Source: Verrucomicrobiota bacterium
Lineage (GTDB): Bacteria; Verrucomicrobiota; Verrucomicrobiia; Limisphaerales; DSYF01
Reading direction: 5' to 3'
DNA length: 35,572 bases
Assembly (NCBI GenBank): GCA_025457615.1
Contig: JALOTZ010000035.1
Coordinates: 1-35,572 of the forward strand
Every line of letters begins with the position of its first letter. The stretch's first letter is position 1. Under the pieces are notes generated by a model. That model saw nothing but the letters and a program-made list of their open reading frames with translations, was not told the origin of the DNA and ran no database searches. The position numbers and the translations under genes are program-made. This document shows, in pieces, positions 17,701-24,576 of this stretch.

Positions 17701-18459
17701 ATGTTGATGAACAATCCAGCCGCGCGGCTGCTCCAGATCCTCACCCTCTGCAAGAAGCACGAGAAGGAGTCTGGCACCCGTCCCATGCTCATGGGTTGGC
17801 GCAAGGTGTTCCGCATGGCTGAGAGCGTCAGCGATTTCGCCGTGATGGAACAGATCGGCCGGGTTTACGCCATGGTGGGTGAAGTGTCCGATCTGGTCGG
17901 TCGTTTCAAGGATCTGGATCCCCAGCTTTACCTCGGATGGCGGGAGGAACTGGGGGAGGCCTTTCTCAACCTTTCCTTTCGGTCGGAGTTTGGCACGTTC
18001 GCCTCTCGCCTGCCTCGAACCATGCTGGTGAACGTTGAATTCTGTTCCAACGCGCTCTCCGAACGCTGCCCCGAGCCGATGGTGGATTCCGACAAGCTGG
18101 CCGAGCTCGGCACCCTGGCCACGGACTTGATCAAGCAGGTGCCGGAAGCCGACTTGGATGAAGCGGGTCAGCGCTACTTCATGGATTACCTCACCCTCAT
18201 CCGCCGCTCGGTGACCGACTATCCGCTCTCGGGAGCGCCGGCGTTGCAGGGCGCGATCGATGCCTGCACCGGGACGCTGGTCACCCAGCGCCAGGTGTCC
18301 CTTGCCACCCGCGAGACGCCGATCGGCAAGAAGTTCTGGAGCCTCATCAACAAGATCAGCCGGTTGCTGGCGCCGGCCGAAAGCGAGGATGACCACCAGC
18401 AAGGCAAAGACGGTCAGCGCATCGCCTTCAAAGCCGTGGTGCGACAGAAGGCGGCCTGA
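17701..18459 (+). CDS. Conserved-looking hypothetical protein
   Basis: Encodes 252 residues from the ATG at 17701 (a TTG at 17671 is also possible). Mostly alpha-helical by composition, no signal peptide or membrane segment: RLLQILTLCKKHEKESGTRPMLMGWRKVFRM, then QIGRVYAMVGEVSDLVGRFKDLDP, with a long helical middle part and a charged tail. I do not recognise a family. It precedes a HEAT-repeat gene, a DUF4388 response regulator and a roadblock-like gene on the same strand, so it may belong to that cluster; the 173-nt gap to the next gene leaves this open. Confidence 0.7.
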   Translation: MLMNNPAARLLQILTLCKKHEKESGTRPMLMGWRKVFRMAESVSDFAVMEQIGRVYAMVGEVSDLVGRFKDLDPQLYLGWREELGEAFLNLSFRSEFGTFASRLPRTMLVNVEFCSNALSERCPEPMVDSDKLAELGTLATDLIKQVPEADLDEAGQRYFMDYLTLIRRSVTDYPLSGAPALQGAIDACTGTLVTQRQVSLATRETPIGKKFWSLINKISRLLAPAESEDDHQQGKDGQRIAFKAVVRQKAA

Positions 18460-18509
18460 ACAGCCGGCACCCTCGCAAGCCCGGACCTCCAGCCATGAGC
18501 CGCCGCCAT

Positions 18510-18547
18510 GGACTGTCCTGTTTTGAAACAGGCCGGGGCGGCAGTCC
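18510..18547 (+). repeat. Nested inverted repeat between two genes
   Basis: CCTGTTT (18517-18523) and AAACAGG (18526-18532) form a tight palindrome, enclosed by GGACTG (18510-18515) and CAGTCC (18542-18547). The two stems could fold together as one branched hairpin. It lies 51 nt after the hypothetical gene and 85 nt before the HEAT-repeat gene. It may be a terminator without a U-tract or an mRNA-processing signal. Confidence 0.4.
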
Positions 18548-18632
18548 TTCAGATCCGGTGGTTTTGGCGGCCGGCCTCAGGCATGCAATTCGCTGGAAGT
18601 GCTGGGGATAACCTCGGTTGTCGCACACGAAG

Positions 18633-20042
18633 ATGCAGTGGTGGATCGCTCAGAAGTTGAAGTCCAGAAGCTCGGCCTCCCGCCGGGCGGCTGTGCAGTC
18701 CATCGGCGAGCAGAGTGATCCACGGAACATTCAACTGCTCGCCGCCAGCCTTTCCGACCGGGACCCGCAGGTGCGGACGGCTGCTGTTTTATCGCTGGCG
18801 AAAATCCAGGACGAAGCAGTACTGCCGCCCCTGCTGGCCGCATTGAAAGATCCCGAATCTGCGGTCCGCGAGGCGTGCGTGCTGAGCCTCAAGAACTTCA
18901 GGGATCCGCGCACCGTGCCCTACCTTCGGCCGCTGCTCAAGGATGCCGAGGGGGCTGTCCGCGCGGCCGTGGCCCGCACGCTCCAGCAGATCGGCTGGCA
19001 GCCGGCGGACGACCGCGAACAGGCCCGGCTGTTGGTGGCCTTGGGGGAATACCGGCAGGCCGCCTCCCTGGGCGATGCGGCCTTCGATGCGTTGGTCGAT
19101 GTGCTTCGCGACAAGAGCCATTTCACCCGCCGATTCGCGCTGGAAGCCCTGGCCCAACTGGAGCACAGCCGCGTGGCGGAGGTGCTGGTCGAATGCCTGA
19201 CCGACCCTGACACGCAGGTGCGGGTGGCCGCGGCGGAGGAACTGGCCAACTGCCCGGGCGATGAATTCGTCGTGGCCCTGTCCCAAGCACTCAATGATCC
19301 CGAGCCGCTGCTCCGGGCGGCGGCGGCGGCGTCCCTGAGCCGCATGGGCAACGCCACCTGCGTGCCGTTCCTGATGGGCATTCTCAAGGACGATCACTGG
19401 AGCGTGCGCAAAGCATCCGTGGATGCGCTGGGACAAATGGGCTGCCCGGAATCGCTCGACGCGCTGGCTGCCCTGCTGGCCGATCCTGACCATGACGTTC
19501 GCGAAGCGACCGTAATTGCAATGGGCCGGATTGGAGATCAGCGCGCGGTGGAGTCGCTCGTGCGGGCACTCGCGGATTCTGCTTCCTCGGTGCGCCACGC
19601 GGCGGCTGCGGTTCTGAACGCCCTGGATCCGGAATGGCAGGTGTCCGAGGGAGCGCGGAAAGCCGTGACGGCCCTCGAATCGCTCTCCCAGTCCAAGGAA
19701 TACTGGGTGCGCCACGCCGCCAACTCCGTGCTGTCCCGTCTGAGGGGTGACGTCCGGCCCGCGGGGCAGGACCCACTTCCGGGTCCGACGGAAAGTTCCT
19801 CCCGCCGTGTCCAAGTGCTGCAAATCCTGATGCACGCGATGGAGGACTTTGACCGCGACATCCGCCTGGCGGCCACGGAGGCCCTGGGGCGGCTGGAGGA
19901 CACGTCGTGTGCGGGCCAGTTGCGCCTTCTCCTGCAAGATCCCGATGAATGGGTCCAACTGGCCGCCGGCAAAGCCTTGCAACAGGTGACCCGGCATGGG
20001 ATCTCGGATCGAGCCGGGGGGTTGAAACCAAGCCTCTTCTGA
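18633..20042 (+). CDS. HEAT-repeat protein
   Basis: Encodes 469 residues, almost entirely HEAT repeats of about 31 residues: DPQVRTAAVLSLAKIQDEAVLPPLLAALKD, ESAVREACVLSLKNFRDPRTVPYLRPLLKD, QVRVAAAEELANC, HDVREATVIAMGRIGDQRAVESLVRALAD, and others up to DIRLAATEALGRLEDTSCAGQLRLLLQD near the C-terminus. HEAT arrays form superhelical scaffolds for protein binding; no catalytic domain is seen. The ATG at 18633 is used although a TTG at 18618 is in frame. It sits ahead of a two-gene unit with a response regulator and a roadblock-like protein, suggesting a role in a signalling or polarity complex, as for HEAT proteins in gliding or chemosensory systems. That role is inference. Confidence 0.9.
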   Translation: MQWWIAQKLKSRSSASRRAAVQSIGEQSDPRNIQLLAASLSDRDPQVRTAAVLSLAKIQDEAVLPPLLAALKDPESAVREACVLSLKNFRDPRTVPYLRPLLKDAEGAVRAAVARTLQQIGWQPADDREQARLLVALGEYRQAASLGDAAFDALVDVLRDKSHFTRRFALEALAQLEHSRVAEVLVECLTDPDTQVRVAAAEELANCPGDEFVVALSQALNDPEPLLRAAAAASLSRMGNATCVPFLMGILKDDHWSVRKASVDALGQMGCPESLDALAALLADPDHDVREATVIAMGRIGDQRAVESLVRALADSASSVRHAAAAVLNALDPEWQVSEGARKAVTALESLSQSKEYWVRHAANSVLSRLRGDVRPAGQDPLPGPTESSSRRVQVLQILMHAMEDFDRDIRLAATEALGRLEDTSCAGQLRLLLQDPDEWVQLAAGKALQQVTRHGISDRAGGLKPSLF

Positions 20043-20049
20043 AGAGGCT
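20031..20049 (+). terminator. Hairpin overlapping the HEAT gene stop codon
   Basis: AGCCTCTT-CTG-AAGAGGCT is a perfect 8-bp stem with a 3-nt loop, spanning the TGA stop of the HEAT-repeat gene at 20040-20042. No U-tract follows. It could slow decay or attenuate read-through into the response regulator 134 nt later. Confidence 0.4.
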
Positions 20050-20175
20050 GCACCCGCCAAACACTGCGGCTGAGAGGCGACGGCATTTTTGGATTGGCAG
20101 CCCGGCGATCGCCACCACAATGCCTGCTCATCAGGCCCTGCTTGGCAACGCGCGCCGACCCGGGACCATTGGATC

Positions 20176-21336
20176 ATGACTAAGGCTGAGCGAAAGACGG
20201 TGGCAATTGTCGATGACAACCCTGAGTTCCTGGCTCTGGCCGCCGAGTTGGTGCGAAGCATGAGTGGGGGCCGATGGGAGGTCACCGCGTGCGCTTCCGG
20301 CGGGGACGCTCTGGCCCTGCTGCAGAAATCGCCGGTCGATCTCATGGCGCTGGATGTGAACATGCCCGTGCTGGACGGGGTCCAGTTGCTCGGGTTGCTC
20401 CAGCGCCGGTTTCCTGCTGTGCTCAAGGTGGTGCTCACCGGCGAGGCGTCCCCGGAACAACGTGCCGCCTGCCTGACTGCCGGCGCGGAGCTGATCCTCG
20501 ACAAGCCGCTGGGAGCCGACGGGTGGCGGAATGTTTACGCCGCGTTGGACTCACTGTTGCATGCGCCCAAGGAGGAGGGGTTCCGCGGCGTGCTGCGACG
20601 GGTCAGTCTCCCCGACGTGATCCAGATGGAGTGCCTGGCGGGCAATTCCTCGATTCTGGAGATCACCGGCGCCGGGATGCGCGGTCGCCTCTACATCAGG
20701 AGCGGCCAGATGATCCACGCCGAGATTGGAGATCTGACCGGCATCGACGCCTTGAACAACATCCTCTGCTGGCCGGGGGGCTCTTTTCATCTATTGCCCT
20801 TTGCTGATCCCGGACGTCAAACCGTCTCCGGCCAGTGGGAGTTCCTGCTGATGGAAGCCGCGCGCCTGAAGGACGAAAGCGCCAGCGCCGCCGCCGCTGC
20901 CCCGGTGACTCTGCCTGACGCCGCAGCCATCGATGCGTTTTCCATCCAGCCGCAATGGCTGGATTCTCCACCGGAAGCCAAGTCGGCTCCGGGCCACGCC
21001 CTGGTTCCGCCTCCGGCTGCCCGGGGAGAGGGGGCGGCGGCGGAAACCATCACCGGCACGCGGCCGGTCATCAAGGAAACGCTGATCTGCTCACTGCAGG
21101 GCGATGTGCTTTACGAGTGGAGTTGCCCGAATCCAACGGAGCGAATCGCCCTTCTGGAGTTCATCAGCCGCCGCTCCAGCGCCATGGCGGCCAGCCTTCC
21201 CTTGGGACGCTTCGAGCGGTTTGAGTCTGTGGACAAAGGCATCCGCTGTGTGACCAAACTGGATGGTGAGCGGGCGTTGTTTGTGCGCATCCAATCCGTG
21301 TTGTCGACTGGACCGGACCGTTCAGTCACCTCATGA
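20176..21336 (+). CDS. Response regulator with DUF4388 and a probable roadblock-like tail
   Basis: Encodes 386 residues. Residues 1-125 are a receiver domain: VAIVDDN with acidic D13/D14, phospho-acceptor D60 in LMALDVNMPVLDG, switch threonine T88 in VVLTGEA and lysine K110 in ILDKPL. Residues ~132-230 are a DUF4388 (PatA-N-like) domain: GFRGVLRRVSLPDVIQMECLAGNSSILEI, then GRLYIRSGQMIHAEIGDLTGIDALNNILCWPGGSFHLLPF. After a linker, residues ~295-386 (ETLICSLQGDVLYEWSC...GERALFVRIQ) look like a roadblock/LC7 fold similar in outline to the next gene. No DNA-binding output domain is seen, so it probably signals by protein contact. The next start codon overlaps its stop (ATGA). Start chosen at the ATG immediately before the receiver. 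Confidence 0.88.
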   Translation: MTKAERKTVAIVDDNPEFLALAAELVRSMSGGRWEVTACASGGDALALLQKSPVDLMALDVNMPVLDGVQLLGLLQRRFPAVLKVVLTGEASPEQRAACLTAGAELILDKPLGADGWRNVYAALDSLLHAPKEEGFRGVLRRVSLPDVIQMECLAGNSSILEITGAGMRGRLYIRSGQMIHAEIGDLTGIDALNNILCWPGGSFHLLPFADPGRQTVSGQWEFLLMEAARLKDESASAAAAAPVTLPDAAAIDAFSIQPQWLDSPPEAKSAPGHALVPPPAARGEGAAAETITGTRPVIKETLICSLQGDVLYEWSCPNPTERIALLEFISRRSSAMAASLPLGRFERFESVDKGIRCVTKLDGERALFVRIQSVLSTGPDRSVTS

Positions 21337-21701
21337 GTAACGCCCTCCAACTCTGGCTGGCCCAGATTCCGACGTGCAACGGCCTGCTCGGCGCCTACCT
21401 CGTGGAACCCGGCCGGGAACCGGAGGTTCGGTCGTGGTCCGAACGCTGCCAGACCGCGGGCATCCAGGCCCTGCACCGCCAGGTGCGCGATGTGCTGGAT
21501 GTGCTGGGCGCGCGCGACATGCCCGCCCGTAAACTGCGTTGGATCTTCGAGGAGACGGTGGTGTATTACGAGCGACGCCCCGACGGTGCGGGCCTGTGCC
21601 TGATCTCCACGCACGACCTGTGGATTGGGGAAGGGGAGGTGATCACCGGTTTGATTCAAGACTTCCGCAACGTCCAGCCCGGTTCGCCCGACGCGCCCTG
21701 A
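21333..21701 (+). CDS. Small protein, probable roadblock/LC7-like
   Basis: Encodes 122 residues. The pattern of strand-helix-strand-strand-helix (GLLGAYLVEPGREPEVRSWSERC, ALHRQVRDVLDVLGARD, LRWIFEETVVYYERRPDGAGLCLIS, then a last helix GEGEVITGLIQDF) fits roadblock/LC7 proteins such as MglB that bind small GTPases. Its outline resembles the C-terminal part of the preceding response regulator. Start overlaps that gene's stop as ATGA, so they are co-translated and probably bind each other. There is no MglA-like GTPase in the window. Family assignment rests on pattern, not on a diagnostic motif. Confidence 0.7.
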   Translation: MSNALQLWLAQIPTCNGLLGAYLVEPGREPEVRSWSERCQTAGIQALHRQVRDVLDVLGARDMPARKLRWIFEETVVYYERRPDGAGLCLISTHDLWIGEGEVITGLIQDFRNVQPGSPDAP

Positions 21702-21715
21702 CCGGGGAAACCTGA

Positions 21716-22735
21716 CTAGGCGGTTTCTCCGTCAAAGGCGTGGACCATTCGTTCCAGGACGTCGATCCAGGCCGGGTGCTCGTTCAGGCAGGGGATCATG
21801 GTGTAACGCTCGCCGCCTGCCTCCAGGAAGGTGTCCCTTCCGCGCATGCCGATCTCCTCGATGGTCTCCAGGCAATCCGAGACGAACGCCGGGCAGATGA
21901 TCAGCAGCTTCTTCACTCCGGCCTGGGGCAGCCGTTCCAGCTCGAAATCCGTGTAGGGTCGGAGCCAGGGATCTCTCCCCAGCCGGGACTGGAAGGATAC
22001 CGACCACCGGCCTGCCGGCAGGCTCAGGCGGGCGGCGAGCAACCGGGCGGTCTCAAAACACTGGTGGCGGTAACAGAAGCGGTGCGCCTCGCTCTTCACT
22101 TCGCAGCAGTGGGGCTGGGTCAGGCAATGGCGCCGGGTGGGATCGGATTTTCGAATCTGCCGCTCGGGCACGCCGTGAAAGCTGAACAGCAGATGGTCGA
22201 ACCCCATCTTCAACGCCTCCTCCGCGGAAGCCGCCAGGGCGGCGATGTAATCCTCCCGATCGAAGTAGGGCGGCTGGACCGTCAACCGGATCCGCGGCGC
22301 GTACTTCTTCAAACAGTCCTGCACCCACACCACCGCGGTTTCATAGCTCGACATGGCGTAGTGGGGAAACAGCGGAATAAGCAGCAGTTCAGACACCCCC
22401 TCGCCAGCGAGCTGCCTGACGGCGCCGGGTACGCTCGGATTCTGGTAACGCATCGCCAGCTTCACCGGCAGGCGCACCCGCTGCTGCAACAACCCCTGCA
22501 CGTGGCGGCTGGTGACAATCAGAGGCGACCCCTCCTCGGTCCAGACGCTCCGATAGGCGTGCGCGGATTCCTTGGGTCGGTTGATCAAAATCATCCCGAC
22601 GATCAGCCGTCGCAGTGGCCAGGCCACATCGATCACCCGTCCGTCCATCAGGAACTCATTCAGGTAGCGCCGGACATCCGGCACGGCGGGCGAGTCCGGC
22701 GAACCCAGGTTGACCAGGAGCACGGCTTTGCTCAT
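21716..22735 (-). CDS. hemH: Ferrochelatase
   Basis: Encodes 339 residues, the usual size. It inserts Fe(II) into a porphyrin in the last (protoporphyrin route) or penultimate (coproporphyrin route) heme step, at the membrane surface. Signatures: VLLVNLGSPDSP at the N-terminus, MRYQNPSV, LLLIPLFPHYAMSSYETA, the catalytic histidine H187 in LLFSFHGVPERQ, and IICPAFVSDCLETIEEIG with E290. Residues 204-226 are cysteine-rich (C204, C210, C211, C221, C226), which may be a metal or cluster site. It lies downstream of the porphyrinogen oxidase gene on the same strand, separated by 271 nt of repeat-containing DNA. Confidence 0.95.
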   Translation of the reverse strand: MSKAVLLVNLGSPDSPAVPDVRRYLNEFLMDGRVIDVAWPLRRLIVGMILINRPKESAHAYRSVWTEEGSPLIVTSRHVQGLLQQRVRLPVKLAMRYQNPSVPGAVRQLAGEGVSELLLIPLFPHYAMSSYETAVVWVQDCLKKYAPRIRLTVQPPYFDREDYIAALAASAEEALKMGFDHLLFSFHGVPERQIRKSDPTRRHCLTQPHCCEVKSEAHRFCYRHQCFETARLLAARLSLPAGRWSVSFQSRLGRDPWLRPYTDFELERLPQAGVKKLLIICPAFVSDCLETIEEIGMRGRDTFLEAGGERYTMIPCLNEHPAWIDVLERMVHAFDGETA

Positions 22736-22821
22736 GCGTGGGATGCGTTGCCAGGTTGCATGGTCGGAAGGCTAATCGGAAAGGAACGCCCGGGTCACGA
22801 CAGCAATTCTCATTTTGGAGC

Positions 22822-22955
22822 GCGGGTCCGTCCACCCTCCGCAGTGGCCCTGCTACGGAGGACGGGCGACCCGCAGCAGCTTCGCCTGGAACCAGGCCAT
22901 TGGAAGATGGAGAACGGCCTCCCGTGGCGGGGGTGCCTGCGGCTCATGGAGCCGC
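22822..22955. repeat. REP-like palindromes between hemH and the porphyrinogen oxidase gene
   Basis: Two elements. First, a long imperfect hairpin at 22822-22874: outer arms GCGGGTC and GACCCGC, inner arms CTCCG (22837-22841) and CGGAG (22856-22860). Second, GCGGCTC-ATG-GAGCCGC at 22939-22955, a perfect 7-bp stem close in sequence to the one at 13201-13218. They fill the 271-nt gap between the two heme genes. I see no gene in the gap. Confidence 0.6.
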
Positions 22956-23006
22956 GCTCCGGGCCTACACGAGAATGGCTGGCTCACGACGGAACGTTGC
23001 ATCAAT

Positions 23007-24383
23007 TCAACGGTTCACCACCGCCGCCACCCGTTCCGCCATGTTGATCCCCGAGACGATCGAGTCCCCCAGCGAGATTCCATCGCGATAGTGCCCGGCA
23101 AAAAACAGCCCCGACGCCTGTTCCTCGATGCGCGACATCAACTCGCGGTAACGTCCGTAGCCCAGGTTGTATTGCGGAATGGCGCGCGGCCAGTAGTAGT
23201 GGTGCCGGAAGGTCGGTTCGCCCCTCACGCCCAACAGCACCCTGAGATCCGCGACGGTGATCGCGTAGAGTTCCTCCGGCGACCGGTCGGCCAGCTCCGG
23301 TTGCCGCTCCCCCCCCACGTAACTGGTCAGGGTCAGGTGTCCCTCCGGCGCCCGGTTCGGGAACAGCGCAGACGAGAAAATGGTCCCGAGCATCTTGAAC
23401 CCCTCCACCCGCGGAATCAGCATGCCGAAGCCCAGGCACGGATGCGTCACGTCTTCGCGGCGGAATCCCAGCACCACGCTCGCCACGGGCGGATAACGAA
23501 TCTCGGTCAGCGGCGCGAAACTGAGCCGTTGTCGGGTGGCCAGGGTGAGACGCTCCAGGGCATACGTGGTCCCGGCATAGACCACCGCCCGATGCTCCAC
23601 CGGTTGTTCCGAGCCGTCGTGCCGGACGTGCACCCGCCACCCGGAACCCGTCTCGACCAACTGCGTCACCGACGTGTTCCGCCGCACCGAATCGCCGAGG
23701 AGGTCGCACAGCGTGTCGGGCAGCACTTGCAAGCCCTCGTCGAAGGAGAATTTCGCCGCCCGATCCTTGGCCACCTCCCCCCGCTGCTTGCGCTCGCGCG
23801 CCCCCAGAATCTGGCCCTTGATCAGCGAGCCGTACTTTTCCTCGAGGGCCGCCAGCCGCGGAAAGGCCTGTTGCACCGACAGCTTCTCCGGATTGCCGGC
23901 GTAAATCCCCGCCACCAGCGCGTCGATGGCGTGGTCGAGGAATTCGCGGCACAACCGGCGCCGCACGAAATCCGCAATGCTTTCCTCCACCCCGTCGCGC
24001 CGGGCCGGACGAAACGGTTCGCGCAACACCGCCCACTTGGCGCCCAGCGTGAACAACGGGGTGGTGAAGAACCCCAGGGGCGACCCGGGCATCTCGATCG
24101 GACGCTGGTACCGCACCACATACCGCGCCCCGGCCGCCGGGTCCGGATCCAGCCGGCGCGATTCCAGGCCCGCATCCTTCACCAACTGGGTGATCTTGGG
24201 GGACGTCTCGAGAATGGTGTTCGGACCGAACTCCGCCAGGTAACCATCCTGCCGCACGGACCGGATGGCACCGCCGACGCGGTCGGTGGCCTCATACACG
24301 GTCACCGCCACCCCGCGTCGTTTCAGATAGAACGCCGCCGTCAAGCCGGTGATCCCGCCGCCGATGATGGCCACTGAACTCAT
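23007..24383 (-). CDS. hemY: Oxygen-dependent porphyrinogen oxidase (HemY/HemG type)
   Basis: Encodes 458 residues. The N-terminal dinucleotide site SSVAIIGGGITGLTAAFYLKRRG-AVTVYEATDRVGGAIRS binds FAD; the middle part carries EFGPNTILETSP, and the C-terminal FAD motif GLFFAGHYRDGISLGDSIVSGINMAERV closes the fold. This is the flavin-dependent protoporphyrinogen/coproporphyrinogen oxidase family. It supplies the porphyrin to the ferrochelatase encoded downstream, so the pair covers the two last heme steps. Whether the natural substrate is protoporphyrinogen or coproporphyrinogen cannot be told here. It is divergent from cas3. Confidence 0.93.
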   Translation of the reverse strand: MSSVAIIGGGITGLTAAFYLKRRGVAVTVYEATDRVGGAIRSVRQDGYLAEFGPNTILETSPKITQLVKDAGLESRRLDPDPAAGARYVVRYQRPIEMPGSPLGFFTTPLFTLGAKWAVLREPFRPARRDGVEESIADFVRRRLCREFLDHAIDALVAGIYAGNPEKLSVQQAFPRLAALEEKYGSLIKGQILGARERKQRGEVAKDRAAKFSFDEGLQVLPDTLCDLLGDSVRRNTSVTQLVETGSGWRVHVRHDGSEQPVEHRAVVYAGTTYALERLTLATRQRLSFAPLTEIRYPPVASVVLGFRREDVTHPCLGFGMLIPRVEGFKMLGTIFSSALFPNRAPEGHLTLTSYVGGERQPELADRSPEELYAITVADLRVLLGVRGEPTFRHHYYWPRAIPQYNLGYGRYRELMSRIEEQASGLFFAGHYRDGISLGDSIVSGINMAERVAAVVNR

Positions 24384-24490
24384 GCGCGGCGCTCAAGGTA
24401 GGCGAGCCGGACCGGAAGTCCAGAGCGTCAGTTTCGCGGACAATCGGGGCCGCTGTTTTTCGTGGTGACAGCTCTTGAATCCGTGTTCAT

Positions 24491-24520
24491 GCTGGCCAAG
24501 CGGATTGAAAACGGGCCAGC
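24491..24520 (+). promoter_or_regulatory. CRISPR-repeat-like sequence in a stem-loop upstream of cas3
   Basis: GCTGGCC (24491-24497) and GGCCAGC (24514-24520) form a perfect 7-bp stem. The 16-nt loop holds GCGGATTGAAA (24500-24510), identical to positions 26-36 of the array's 37-bp repeat, which is the part kept as the crRNA 5' handle. It lies 57-87 nt ahead of the cas3 GTG start in the 193-nt divergent region. A second stem, GCACCC (24545-24550)/GGGTGC (24564-24569), follows. It may be a degenerate repeat or a regulatory RNA site; its role is inference. Confidence 0.45.
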
Positions 24521-24576
24521 GGACACCACAGGGTGGGCGAGCGGGCACCCAAGGGCAGCATGCGGGTGCTCCGAGG

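Noticed and set aside
24475-24576. N-terminal extension of Cas3 from an upstream TTG
   Set aside because: The added residues are low complexity and lie over repeat-like DNA, whereas the family starts with YYAH at the GTG of 24577.
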